Source of the DNA: Lysobacter sp. BMK333-48F3
Lineage (GTDB): Bacteria > Pseudomonadota > Gammaproteobacteria > Xanthomonadales > Xanthomonadaceae
DNA length: 64,000 bases
NCBI RefSeq assembly: GCF_019733395.1
Contig: NZ_JAIHOO010000001.1
Coordinates: 992,001-1,056,000, forward strand
Direction of reading: 5' to 3'
Shown here: one piece after another, positions 32,365 through 42,894 of the stretch
Layout: every line of letters begins with the position of its first letter
Numbering within the stretch: the first letter of the stretch is position 1
Program-made: the position numbers and the translations under genes
The notes under the pieces: generated by a model
What the model was told of the DNA's origin: nothing
Seen by the model: only the letters and a program-made list of their open reading frames with translations
Database searches by the model: none

Positions 32365-32781
32365 TGCGACCTCCCTCTCTCGGTTCGGAATGCGTCCGCG
32401 GATGCGGACGGCGGATGCGCGTGCGGCGCCGTCGCGACCGGCGCTGTCCACGCGGCGGCCGAGCCTAGTCGCGCCGAAGACGAGTAAGAAAAGAACCTTT
32501 TTTCATAAGCGCGGACGCGGCGCGGCGCGTTTTCGCGCCCGCTTCGGGACTGGCCTTCGAGACAACGATGTCATGCGTCCGGTTCTGTGCGGGCCATTGC
32601 AGGCGACTACGCGGACAGCTCGCTCAGCGCGCGTGAGAAAGCGTCGATGACATCAATATTCGCTGTCGCGGCTGTTTCGCCTGGATCGATGAAAATTTCC
32701 TTCATCGCCGCCATCGGCGCCGGCGAAGACGCGGATTTGCGCGAAGTCGCGACGCACCGCTCGGCGGCGACGCCACTCTTC

Positions 32782-32956
32782 TGTAGGAGCGGCGTAAGCC
32801 GCGACCGCCGAAGCGACGCACAACGCGTCAGGTCCGAAATCAGGATCGGCGCATGAGGGCTTGTAGATCGGCCGCTTCGAACACAACGCTGGCGTACACC
32901 GCTTCGGCGGTCGCGGCTTATGACCGCAGGAAATCCCGTGGGACGCCGCTCCTACA
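32782..32956. repeat. MITE-like dispersed repeat, copy 2
   Basis: A 175-bp element with the same perfect 14-bp inverted ends as the copy at 17914-18081 and the same inner motifs (CGAAGCGACGCAC on the left, GGTCGCGGCTTATGACC on the right). The centre differs between copies. Confidence 0.8.
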
Positions 32957-32983
32957 AAAGCCGGGGGGTCGCATCGGACACGC

Positions 32984-33014
32984 AAAAAAACCACGGGGCC
33001 GATCGGCCCCGTGG
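32984..33014 (-). terminator. Rho-independent terminator
   Basis: A 24-bp perfect palindrome (32991-33014) is followed on the minus strand by seven T. It would end transcription from the minus-strand gene at 33162-33509. Confidence 0.8.
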
Positions 33015-33161
33015 TTCGTCGTCATGCTCGGTGGCGCCGGATCCGGCCGGCGGATAGGCCTGGCCGACGGGCACTTGCGCCATATGTCGTGTTACGGCGC
33101 CCCGCGCAGTGCCCGCCGGCACCGGCCGGTTCGCGATGTCTACGACGATCTGCGCTACGGC

Positions 33162-33509
33162 TCAGGCATGCGCGCACAGGCGCAGGCTTTCCGCCGGACC
33201 GATCTGCGCCGCCAGCGCTTGCGCGTGGGCGCGTTCCCAAGCCGCGCGCGCGGCCGGCTTGGCCTGCGCCCAGTCCAGGCAGGAGTTGCCGCGCACTTCG
33301 CGGTAACGCCGTTCCAGGCTCAGGCGCGGATCGTCGAAACAATATTCGGGATGTTCGTTGAACACAGCGACGCCCAGGTACAGGGCCGGACCGTAATCGC
33401 GGAAACTCACCCCGGCGCGATGGAACGACGCGGTGTGATAAGCGATGGCCCAGTAGCCGAGATCGCTGGCAGGCGCCTTGCGTGGCAGCCTGAATGGGAT
33501 CGTGGTCAT
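33162..33509 (-). CDS. Protein of unknown function
   Basis: A 115-residue soluble protein starting MTTIPFRLPRKAPASDLGYW, with GGAG at a proper distance upstream deciding the start. It contains FRDYGPALYLGVAVFNEHPE and a helical C-terminal third ending in AESLRLCAHA. Family not recognised; likely conserved in relatives, because it has its own terminator and good codon use. No signal peptide or membrane helix. Confidence 0.6.
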   Translation of the reverse strand: MTTIPFRLPRKAPASDLGYWAIAYHTASFHRAGVSFRDYGPALYLGVAVFNEHPEYCFDDPRLSLERRYREVRGNSCLDWAQAKPAARAAWERAHAQALAAQIGPAESLRLCAHA

Positions 33510-33745
33510 CGGTGTAACTCCGACGGGATCCGCCTTGGGGAATAGCACTTTGGTCGAAGCCAGGGGCCAATTCCGTGACCGCAGGCCTAGTTCCTGAGCC
33601 GGGTGTGCCACGGGCACCACCACTCGTCGGAAACGCAACCGGGCGCGCATACCCGGCGCGACCGGGCGCACCGGCGCGGCGGACGCAGCGCAAATCCGCC
33701 CGCGGCGAGGCCGTGCCGGCCGCGCCGCGGGCGCCTGCAACGCGT

Positions 33746-33913
33746 TTACAGGCCGCGGAACAGGGTGCCGAACAGCAGCAGCACGAAACCCAGCGCGACC
33801 AGCCAGAAGGCGAAGCCCGCCAGCGGCAGATAGCCCAGCTTGGCGGCGATGCCGGCGCCGCCGGCGAGCACGGAGAGGAAGAAGATCGGGAAGCTGGGCG
33901 GAGTCAGGTTCAT
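33746..33913 (-). CDS. Small two-helix membrane protein
   Basis: A 55-residue protein, MNLTPPSFPIFFLSVLAGGA at the N-terminus and FALVALGFVLLLFG-type hydrophobic sequence near the C-terminus, predicting two membrane helices around a Lys-Leu-Gly turn. A GAGG ribosome-binding site lies seven bases before the ATG. A CRP/Clp-like palindrome lies about 50 bases upstream. Function unknown; such small proteins are common in xanthomonads. Confidence 0.6.
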   Translation of the reverse strand: MNLTPPSFPIFFLSVLAGGAGIAAKLGYLPLAGFAFWLVALGFVLLLFGTLFRGL

Positions 33914-33963
33914 GGGCACCTCGTGGCAGTGGGAAGGACCGGCCGCGGACAGAGCAGCCGATC

Positions 33964-33979
33964 AGTGATATCCATCACA
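33964..33979. promoter_or_regulatory. CRP/Clp-like site AGTGA-N6-TCACA
   Basis: The sequence matches nine of ten positions of the TGTGA-N6-TCACA consensus used by the CRP homologue Clp in Xanthomonadaceae. It lies about 50 bases upstream of the 55-residue membrane protein gene. The location fits an activator site. Confidence 0.5.
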
Positions 33980-34093
33980 AAATCATGCCGATCGGCCCGA
34001 CGATGCCACTCCGCTCCCCTACCGCACAATCTGTGTGTCGAAGCACACTGCGCCGCTTCAATGGGCTTCAGCCGCCGCCCCTGCGCTGCGCGC

Positions 34094-35059
34094 TCACCCG
34101 CGCACCTCGGCGACGAACGCGCGCAGCGCGCGGCCGATCTGCTGCGGCGAATCCTCCTGCGGGTAATGCAGGCCGGCGACGCCGACCTCGCGCTGGTTCG
34201 GCCAGCCGCGGCAGAACTCGCGCGCGCGGCCGGTCAGCAGCGCGCCGGGTTCGACGTTGACGAACAGCTTCGGCAGAGCGCTGCGCGCCAGCCACTGGCC
34301 GTAGGCCTCGACCGCGGCGGCGACATCGGCCGGCTCGCCTTCGATCGGCAAATCGCGTGGAAACGCCAGGGTCGGCGCGCGCGACTCGCGGCTCGCGAAC
34401 GGCGCACGGTACGCCTGCATCTCCTCGGCCGAGAGGCTGCGCAGGATGCTCTTGGGCAACACCGTTTCGACGAAGAAATTTTCGTCCAGCAGCATGCGTT
34501 CGCCCTGCTCGGACCGCATCGCGCGGAACAGCGCGTCGCGGCCGTGGGCAAAATCGCTCCACAGACGCGGCTGCACCAACGCTTCCATGTAGGCGATCGC
34601 GGCGATCCGCTCGGGGTGGCGGTGCGCGTAATGGAAGCCCAGCGCCGAGCCCCAGTCGTGCAGCACCAGGACCACGTCCGAGCGCAGCTCCAGCGCCTCG
34701 AACCAGGCATCGAGATAGCGCGCATGGTCGAAGAAGCGATAGCCGCCGCCCGGCATCGGCGCCGAGGCGCCCATCCCGACCAGGTCCGGCGCCAGGCAAC
34801 GGCCGAGACCGCTGAGGTGCCCGATGATGTTGCGCCACAGATAGGACGAGGTCGGGTTGCCGTGCAGCAGCACGATCGGCGCGCCCTCGCCGACGTCGAC
34901 ATAGCTGATCTCGCTGTCGAGCACGCGCACACGCCGGCGCGGCCAGGGGTCGAGCGGCGAGATATCGTCCGGCATCGCGTCGTTCGGCATCGCGTCTTCG
35001 GACATCGACGCATCCGACCGGTCGGCGGTCAGTGGCTGCGCAGCGGCGGGTGTGGGCAT
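34094..35059 (-). CDS. Haloalkane dehalogenase, HLD-II type
   Basis: A 321-residue alpha/beta hydrolase. The whole HLD-II pentad is visible: nucleophile D135 and halide Trp136 ([10 protein letters not shown]), halide Asn68 ([13 protein letters not shown]), acid E159 (AYMEALVQP) and base H298 ([10 protein letters not shown]). It would hydrolyse a carbon-halogen bond to an alcohol and halide in the cytoplasm, like DhaA and LinB. The first 35-40 residues are extra compared with those enzymes. Several in-frame ATGs (35005, 34990, 34975) could be the real start. No dehalogenation pathway genes are adjacent. Confidence 0.87.
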   Translation of the reverse strand: MPTPAAAQPLTADRSDASMSEDAMPNDAMPDDISPLDPWPRRRVRVLDSEISYVDVGEGAPIVLLHGNPTSSYLWRNIIGHLSGLGRCLAPDLVGMGASAPMPGGGYRFFDHARYLDAWFEALELRSDVVLVLHDWGSALGFHYAHRHPERIAAIAYMEALVQPRLWSDFAHGRDALFRAMRSEQGERMLLDENFFVETVLPKSILRSLSAEEMQAYRAPFASRESRAPTLAFPRDLPIEGEPADVAAAVEAYGQWLARSALPKLFVNVEPGALLTGRAREFCRGWPNQREVGVAGLHYPQEDSPQQIGRALRAFVAEVRG

Positions 35060-35149
35060 GGCGGTCTCGGCGCGGGATAGGGAAACCCAGTCTGCCCAGC
35101 GCGCCGCCGCCGCCGGGGAGCCAGGCCCGGCGATTTGCAGGGAGCCAGC

Positions 35150-35539
35150 TCAGCGCCGGCGCTGGCTCAGCCGGCGCCGGTTCTGCGCCACGGTGCGCGC
35201 CACCGGCCGCAGCCCCGCGGCGATCCAGCGGTCGCCCTCGCGCCAGGCGCCGGCCCAGGCCCGGGCGGGGTCGTGCCAGCTCGCGGCCGCGACCGGCGTC
35301 GACCAGGCATCCAGTTGCATGCGCCACCACTGGGTCGACATCGCCCACCACGACTGGCCGAACGCGGCCCACTTCTCGTCGAGCATGCGCTGCCACTCGC
35401 GCCGCTCGCGCGCCGACGGCGGATACGCCGCCATCGACAGCGACCACAGACGCATGCCGATCACCCACGGCGCACCGGTCCAGATCGCGGTCAGCGGCGG
35501 CAGGGAACGGGAGAAAGACAGCGTGCTCGGGTTCGGCAT
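35150..35539 (-). CDS. Tryptophan-rich helical protein of unknown function
   Basis: A 129-residue protein with many Trp residues (RREWQRMLDEKWAAFGQSWW, STQWWRMQLDAW). The long amphipathic helix and basic C-terminus (QNRRRLSQRRR) resemble small polyhydroxyalkanoate-granule or phasin-like proteins, but the match is weak. No signal peptide. It is the first gene upstream of the dehalogenase on the same strand, 90 bases apart. Confidence 0.55.
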   Translation of the reverse strand: MPNPSTLSFSRSLPPLTAIWTGAPWVIGMRLWSLSMAAYPPSARERREWQRMLDEKWAAFGQSWWAMSTQWWRMQLDAWSTPVAAASWHDPARAWAGAWREGDRWIAAGLRPVARTVAQNRRRLSQRRR

Positions 35540-35865
35540 GGCGGCCTCGCGATGGGCTGCAGCGGACGGGAAGCGGCTTGGCGGCCGGCGCGAACCGCCC
35601 GCCCTCGGATCCGGCGGCGACAGGCGGATGCCGGCGCACGCGCATCGGCTTCACCCTGCCATGCCGCTCGCGCAGACTTGATGACGATGCGATGTCGTCT
35701 CGGCCGCGCGCGAAGTCTCGTTTTCGAGTTGCGACGACGCATTGCGGGCGCTGGCGCGGCGCGTTCCAGTTCCGCACATCGCCGGCATTTTCGCTTGCCT
35801 GCGCATGGCCGAGCCGACCAAGGTGTGCCGGCCGCCGCCCCGGCGGCCCACGAATGGAGTCGGCA

Positions 35866-36144
35866 ATGCAATCGGTGATCAAGAAGATGTCGCGCAGCGC
35901 GATGCTGGTGTTGGCGATCGGCACGGCCTACAGCTCGTCCGCCTCGGCGGCGCGCATCGAGCAGGTGTACGGCAGCGGGTTCTGGGCGGACAGCACCACC
36001 GCCACGGTGATCGCGGTCAATCAGGCGATCTCGATCTGCCAGACCAACGGCGGCACGGTGCTGTTCGGCTACCAGGTGCACAGCATGCGTTTCATCCATC
36101 CGAACTGGTTCGTCAACGTATCGATCAACTGCCAGTACCCCTGA
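35866..36144 (+). CDS. Small secreted protein
   Basis: A 92-residue exported protein. The signal peptide is RSAMLVLAIGTAYSSSASA (cleavage about residue 28). The mature part is 60-65 residues with two cysteines (SICQTN and INCQYP) that could form one disulfide. GGAG six bases before the ATG supports this start. Family not recognised; the fold could be a small beta-sandwich. Confidence 0.6.
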   Translation: MQSVIKKMSRSAMLVLAIGTAYSSSASAARIEQVYGSGFWADSTTATVIAVNQAISICQTNGGTVLFGYQVHSMRFIHPNWFVNVSINCQYP

Positions 36145-36253
36145 GCCGCGTGCGCGGCGTCGCCGCAGGCCGATCCCGGTCTGCGGCGCTTGCGGGCCGG
36201 TCGGCTTTTCGAGGGGCGGCCTTTCAAGAGCAGGCCTTTTAGGAGTTGGCCTT

Positions 36254-37780
36254 CTAAGAGCCGGCCAACCGCGCGCCGATCCGGCGCGGACTGAAGATCG
36301 CCAGGCCCAGCGCGGCCAACAGCCACACGCCGACGCCGCCGTACAGCATCGCCAGGTCGAAGCCGTGGGCGAGCGCGGCGCGCGCCGCCTGGCGAGCGGC
36401 TTCGTCGCTGCCGAGCGCGCTCAGATCGCCGGCGGCGATGCGTTCGGCCGCTGTGGGCGCGAACGCGCCGTAACGCTCGCGCAGGCTGGCGCCGATACCG
36501 GCCAGCAGGATCAATCCCATCACCGCGATGTTCACCGTCAGGCTGATGAAGCGCGCGCTCATGTCCATGCCGGTGGCCATGCCGGCGCGTTCGCTCGGCA
36601 CCGCCGCAGTGGTGGTGTTGGTCACCGGGGTATTGGTCAGGCCCAGGCCGATGCCGGCCAACAGCAGGCCCGGCAACAACTGCGCCCAGCCCGGCTCGGC
36701 CGCGCGGCCGCCGTAGCGCATCGCCAGGAAGCCGGCGCCGATCGCGAACAAGCCGATGGTGACCGTCCACCCCGGATGGAAGCGCAGGCTCAGGCGTTCG
36801 GCCAGCGGCGGCATGACCAGGGTCGGCAGGGTATAGGCCAGCAGCAGCGCGCCGGCGGCGAAGGCGTCGTAGCCGAGCACGCCGTGGAAATAGATCGGCA
36901 GATACACGATGAACGGCCAGAAGCTGATGTTCATCGCCACCGCGCCGACCATCGCTCCGGAGAAGTCGCGCAGCTTGAACACGGCGAAGTCGAACATCGG
37001 GTGCGCCTGCGCGGTTTCGATGCGGACGAAGGCGATCAGCGCCACCGTCGCGACGGCGGCCACCGCGAGCACCGCGGCGCTGGCGAAGCCGGCCGCCGGC
37101 CCCTGGATCAGGCACCAGGTCAGGCCGAACACGCCGACCGACAGGGTCGCGATGCCGGCCGCGTCGAGCCGGCCGGCCTGCGGGTCGCGCGATTCCTGCA
37201 CCCCGCGCAGCAGCGGCCACAAGGTGATCGCCGCCAGCGCGACATGGATCAGGAACACCCAGCGCCAGTCGGCCAGGGCGAGGATGCCGCCGCCGACGAT
37301 CGGGCCGAAGCCCAGGCCGACGCCGAACACCACGCCCCAGGCGGCGAAGGCGCGCGCGCGTTCGCGACCGGCGCGGAACTGGTGCGCCAGCACCGCGGTG
37401 CCGCAGATCAGCATCACCCCGCCGCTGCCGCCTTGCAGGAAGCGCGCGACGATCAGCGTCTGCGCATCGCTCGCCAGGCCGCAGGCCAGCGAGGTCGCGG
37501 CGAACGCGAGCAGGCCGGCGACGAACACGCGTTTGCGGCCGTAGCGGTCGCCGAAGGTGCCGGCGGCCATCAGCACCGTGGTGCAGGCCAGGGTGTAGGC
37601 GTTCATGATCCACTGCAGTTGGCCGAAACCGGCAGGCAGTTGCCGCTCCAGCACCGGCAGGATCACCGGTACGCTGGAGATCTCCAGGCCGAACATCAGC
37701 GAGGACAGGCAGACCGCGGCCAGCGCCACGGTATTGCGCGAAAGCGGCCGCGACGCGGGCGCGGCGGAAGAAAGCGGCAT
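36254..37780 (-). CDS. MFS transporter, 14-helix DHA2 type
   Basis: A 508-residue major facilitator. Motif A is present as GTFGDRYGRKRVFVAG after helix 2, and motif C-like GPIVGGGI in helix 5. The N-terminal ITALDxT-like position reads LMFGLEISSVPVILPVL. Fourteen hydrophobic segments are seen, as in EmrB and QacA drug exporters that use the proton gradient. The ATG at 37780 has GGAG eight bases upstream. It is divergent from a LysR regulator, its likely controller. Confidence 0.87.
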   Translation of the reverse strand: MPLSSAAPASRPLSRNTVALAAVCLSSLMFGLEISSVPVILPVLERQLPAGFGQLQWIMNAYTLACTTVLMAAGTFGDRYGRKRVFVAGLLAFAATSLACGLASDAQTLIVARFLQGGSGGVMLICGTAVLAHQFRAGRERARAFAAWGVVFGVGLGFGPIVGGGILALADWRWVFLIHVALAAITLWPLLRGVQESRDPQAGRLDAAGIATLSVGVFGLTWCLIQGPAAGFASAAVLAVAAVATVALIAFVRIETAQAHPMFDFAVFKLRDFSGAMVGAVAMNISFWPFIVYLPIYFHGVLGYDAFAAGALLLAYTLPTLVMPPLAERLSLRFHPGWTVTIGLFAIGAGFLAMRYGGRAAEPGWAQLLPGLLLAGIGLGLTNTPVTNTTTAAVPSERAGMATGMDMSARFISLTVNIAVMGLILLAGIGASLRERYGAFAPTAAERIAAGDLSALGSDEAARQAARAALAHGFDLAMLYGGVGVWLLAALGLAIFSPRRIGARLAGS

Positions 37781-37945
37781 GGCAGGAACTCCGGGCAATA
37801 AGGACGAATCCCGCCGACGCCCGCTCGCCGCCTGCGCTCTGGCGCAGCGGCGTAACGCCGTCGCGGCGAGGCGAACGGCGGGCGGATCGGACGACGGGCC
37901 CGCTGCAGCGGAGGCGGCCATTGTCGGCAAGCCCGGGCGATGAGA

Positions 37946-37961
37946 GAAATGATTTAATTTC
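37946..37961. promoter_or_regulatory. Inverted repeat GAAAT-N6-ATTTC, candidate LysR site
   Basis: Five-base arms around GATTTA lie 37 bases before the LysR ATG, in the MFS/LysR divergent region. The AT-rich centre fits the T-N11-A class of LysR binding sites. Confidence 0.45.
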
Positions 37962-37997
37962 GGCCAGGCCATTAACGGCCGTCATCTATCCGCTGCC

Positions 37998-38903
37998 ATG
38001 GACTTCGATCCCAGCCTGCTGCGCGCCTTCGTCGCGGTCGTCGACACCGGCGGCTTCACCCGCGCCGCGCAACGCCTGCACCTGACCCAGTCGGCGGTCA
38101 GCCATCAGATCCGCCGGCTCGAAGCACAGGTCGGACGACGCCTGCTGGTGCGCAGCACGCGCAAGCTGAGCCTGAGCGAGGACGGCCGCGAGTTCCTGCG
38201 CCACGCACAGCAGATCCTGCAGGCGCTGGACGCGCTGAGCCGGCGCTTCGATCCCTCGCCGGTGTCCGGCACGGTGCGCTTCGGCGCGCCGGAGAACTTC
38301 ATGCGCGAACGCCTGCCGCAGTTGCTCGGCCGTTTCGCCCAGGCCTATCCGCAGGTGCGGCTGGAAGTCAGCGTCAGCGCCAACCTCGATCTGCCGGCGA
38401 TGCTCGATGCCGACGAACTCGACCTGGCGGTGCTGATCGCCGAACGCGCGAACGACACACCCTCGCCGGGGCAGCTGCTGCGGCGCGCGCGGCTGGTCTG
38501 GGTCGCCGCCGAAGGTTTCGTGCCGCCGCCCGGCGCGTCGCTGCCGTTCGCGTTCTTCCCGCCGCCGTGCGTGCACCGCCGGGTCGGCCTGCAGGCGCTG
38601 CAGCAGGCCGGCATCGACGGCCATATCGTGTTCACCTCGCACAGCCAGGAAGGCATCCACGCCGCCGCCCTGGCGGGACTGGCGATCACCGCCATCGCCG
38701 AGGACGACATCGAGCCGGGCCTGCTGCCGGTGGCCGAACGCTACGCCCTGCCGCCCTTGCCGGAAGTGGATTTCTCGCTGGTCTGGAGCGAGCGCGGCCG
38801 CAGTCCGGCGGCGCAGTCCTTCGGCGAGCTGATCGGCGAGATCGCCCGGACGGCTCCGGAGTCGGTGTATCCGCGCCCGGCCCAGCGCACCGCACGCCGC
38901 TGA
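37998..38903 (+). CDS. LysR-family regulator
   Basis: A 301-residue regulator. The helix-turn-helix covers residues 5-62 (LLRAFVAVVDTGGFTRAAQR, LTQSAVSHQIRRLEAQVGRR). The effector-binding domain from about 92 (VRFGAPENFMRERLPQLLGRF) is of the PBP2 type, with VHRRVGLQALQQAGID near its hinge. It is divergent from the MFS exporter gene and probably regulates it and itself. Confidence 0.88.
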   Translation: MDFDPSLLRAFVAVVDTGGFTRAAQRLHLTQSAVSHQIRRLEAQVGRRLLVRSTRKLSLSEDGREFLRHAQQILQALDALSRRFDPSPVSGTVRFGAPENFMRERLPQLLGRFAQAYPQVRLEVSVSANLDLPAMLDADELDLAVLIAERANDTPSPGQLLRRARLVWVAAEGFVPPPGASLPFAFFPPPCVHRRVGLQALQQAGIDGHIVFTSHSQEGIHAAALAGLAITAIAEDDIEPGLLPVAERYALPPLPEVDFSLVWSERGRSPAAQSFGELIGEIARTAPESVYPRPAQRTARR

Positions 38904-39057
38904 AAATAGCGAAGATCATCACAGAACCGGCGACTGCCGCACCGAAACCGCCGCCACCGGCCGCACGCGCCGGCGGCATCGACGCCGGCTTGATCATCCA
39001 GTCACATTAACTTCGGCATGCTCAGGCCTGGCCCCGCAGGAGCATGCGCGAGCGCGG

Positions 39058-40911
<1,854 letters not shown>

Positions 40912-40915
40912 GCGC

Positions 40916-41716
40916 TCAGGCCGCGTCCAGGAAGCCGAGTACTTCGGCGAGGAATTCGGCCGGGTACTCGACATTGCTCAGGTGCACCGCCGGCAGCACC
41001 ACCAGCCTGGCGTCCGCCACGGTCGCGGCGATCGCCGCGCTGTGGCTGGCCGCGGTCACCGGATCGTGTTCGCCGGCGACGATCAGGGTCGGACTGACGA
41101 TCAGCGCGACGCTGCGGCGCAGGTCGGCGTCGCGAACCGCGGCGTAGCTGCCGGCGAAGCCCTGGCGGTCGGTCGCCAGCAGCATGGCGCGGAACGGCGC
41201 GACCGCGGCGTCGCCGCGCTCCAGCATCGACGCCGGGAACCAGTTGCGCAGGAAGGTCTCGGCGGTCTCGGCCAGATCCGGCGCCTGGGTGACCGCGGCG
41301 ATGCGCTCGTCCCACTGCGGCGCCGGGCCGAGATAGGAAGAGGTATTGGCCAGCACCAGCCGGTCGATGCGCTCGGGCGCGTGCACGCCCAGCCACTGGC
41401 CGACGAAGCCGCCCAGCGACAGGCCGAGGAAGTGCGCGCGGCCGATGCCTAGCCCGTCCATCAGCTCGATCACGTCGCGGCCGAGCCGGTCCAGCGAGTA
41501 GGCGCCGGCCGGCACGTCGGAGGCGCCGTGGCCGCGCGCGTCGTAGCGCAGCACGCGGAAGTGCCGCGCCAGCGCGTCGACCTGCCCGTCCCACATCCGC
41601 AGGTCGGTGCCGATCGAGTTGGACAGCACCAGCACCGGCGCACGCGCGTCGCCGTCGAAGCGGTAGGCCAGGCGCACGCCGTCGCCGGTGGTGAAGAAGG
41701 ACAGTTCGCTGTTCAT
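40916..41716 (-). CDS. pcaD: 3-oxoadipate enol-lactonase-like hydrolase
   Basis: A 266-residue alpha/beta hydrolase. The segments LSNSIGTDLRMWDGQVDALA and RVLRYDARGHGASDVPAGAY resemble PcaD, with the nucleophile in FLGLSLGGFVGQWLG (Ser at about 104). GEHDPVT supplies the acid and VHLSNVEYP the His. PcaD opens the lactone ring in the beta-ketoadipate pathway of protocatechuate and catechol breakdown. No other pathway genes are near, so the symbol is a best guess. The ATG at 41716 is favoured over a longer start because it begins the conserved domain. It is divergent from a LysR regulator. Confidence 0.7.
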   Translation of the reverse strand: MNSELSFFTTGDGVRLAYRFDGDARAPVLVLSNSIGTDLRMWDGQVDALARHFRVLRYDARGHGASDVPAGAYSLDRLGRDVIELMDGLGIGRAHFLGLSLGGFVGQWLGVHAPERIDRLVLANTSSYLGPAPQWDERIAAVTQAPDLAETAETFLRNWFPASMLERGDAAVAPFRAMLLATDRQGFAGSYAAVRDADLRRSVALIVSPTLIVAGEHDPVTAASHSAAIAATVADARLVVLPAVHLSNVEYPAEFLAEVLGFLDAA

Positions 41717-41852
41717 GGGTCGGGTTCCTGTATCGATGGCTGAGGAGCGCCTTGCGCGCTCCCGCAACGGCCTCGCCGTGACCCAAAGCCTAGTTGCGGC
41801 CGACCCGGCTTGATATTACAAAGCTCACACAGTCTCTGTAAGAAAAGCCGAC

Positions 41853-42818
41853 ATGAGCGGATTCACCCTGCACGACCTGCAATGCTTCGATGCGGTGATC
41901 CGCGAAGGCGGCTTCCAGGCCGCGGCGGCGGTGTTGCACCGCTCGCATCCGGCGGTGTTCGCCGCGGTCGCCAAGCTCGAACGCCAGCTCGGCCTGAGCC
42001 TGCTCGACCGCAGCGGCTACCGGGTGCGCGCGACCGACGCCGGGCAATCCTTGCACCGTCGCGCCCAGGCCGTGCTGCGCGAATGCGAAGGCCTGCGCAC
42101 CCACGCCGCGCAGTTGGCGATGGGCGCAGAAAGCGAACTGCACGTGGTGATCGGCGACCTGTGCCCGCGGCCGCCCGTGCTCGGGCTGCTCGGGCGCTTC
42201 TTCGCCCAGGTGCCCGGCACTCGCCTGCATCTGCATTTCGAGGCGGTCGGCGGCCCGGCCGAACGCCTGTTCGACGATCGCGCCGACCTGATCCTCCACT
42301 GCATCGACAAGAGCGATCCGCGCCTGGACTGGATCGACCTGGGCCAGGTGGCGTTCGTGCCGGTGGTCGCGCCGGGCTTCCTGCCGTTCGCGCCGTCGCG
42401 CGCGATCCGCCCGCAGCAACTGCGCGACCGCACCCAGTGCGTGATCCGCGACAGCGCCAGCCATTCGCCGCGGCGCGATTACTTCCTGGTCGAGGGGGCG
42501 CAACAATGCACCGTCGCCGATCATGCGATGAAGAAGGAAATCGTCCTGCAGGGCCTCGGCTGGGGCCACCTGCCGCGGTTTCTGATCGAGGACGAACTGG
42601 CCGACGGCCGACTGCTGTCGATCGCCGGGCGCTATCTGCCCGGCCGCCGCGAGGAACTGGTCGCGGCCCGGCGCCGCGACCGTCCGCAAGGCCCGGTCGC
42701 GGCGCGGCTGTGGCGATACCTGGCCGAGCACGCGCCGCTGGCCGCGGCGTCTTCGGCGCGCACGTCCGGCGTTGCGGCGAAGACGCCATCGCCGGTGCGC
42801 CGACGCGCCAAGGCCTAA
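41853..42818 (+). CDS. LysR-family regulator
   Basis: A 321-residue regulator. The N-terminal helix-turn-helix (LHDLQCFDAVIREGGFQAAA, then HPAVFAAVAKLERQLGLSLL) is followed by a PBP2-type effector domain (LHVVIGDLCPRPPVLGLLGR). The C-terminus is Ala/Arg-rich. In place of the usual TQPAVSxxI the recognition helix reads SHPAVFAAVAKLE, still compatible with DNA binding. It is divergent from the enol-lactonase-like gene, 136 bases apart. Confidence 0.85.
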   Translation: MSGFTLHDLQCFDAVIREGGFQAAAAVLHRSHPAVFAAVAKLERQLGLSLLDRSGYRVRATDAGQSLHRRAQAVLRECEGLRTHAAQLAMGAESELHVVIGDLCPRPPVLGLLGRFFAQVPGTRLHLHFEAVGGPAERLFDDRADLILHCIDKSDPRLDWIDLGQVAFVPVVAPGFLPFAPSRAIRPQQLRDRTQCVIRDSASHSPRRDYFLVEGAQQCTVADHAMKKEIVLQGLGWGHLPRFLIEDELADGRLLSIAGRYLPGRREELVAARRRDRPQGPVAARLWRYLAEHAPLAAASSARTSGVAAKTPSPVRRRAKA

Positions 42819-42894
42819 ACGCACCGGCGCGCGCACCGATCCGGCGACGACAGCGCGCCGCCGCCGCCGTTAGCCGCCGCCGTACGCCGCCGGC

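Larger units (their letters stand above)
32365..33161. other. Long intergenic region with repeat and terminator
   Basis: 797 bases separate two minus-strand genes. The stretch holds the second MITE-like copy (32782-32956) and a strong minus-strand terminator (32984-33014). No convincing gene was recognised in the rest. Confidence 0.6.

Noticed and set aside
32991..33014. 24-bp perfect palindrome as a regulatory operator.
   Set aside because: A run of seven T follows on the minus strand at the right distance past a gene, which fits an intrinsic terminator better.
35150..35539. Phasin assignment for the Trp-rich helical protein.
   Set aside because: Only overall helical character and a basic tail agree; no phasin motif was seen and no polyhydroxyalkanoate genes are nearby.
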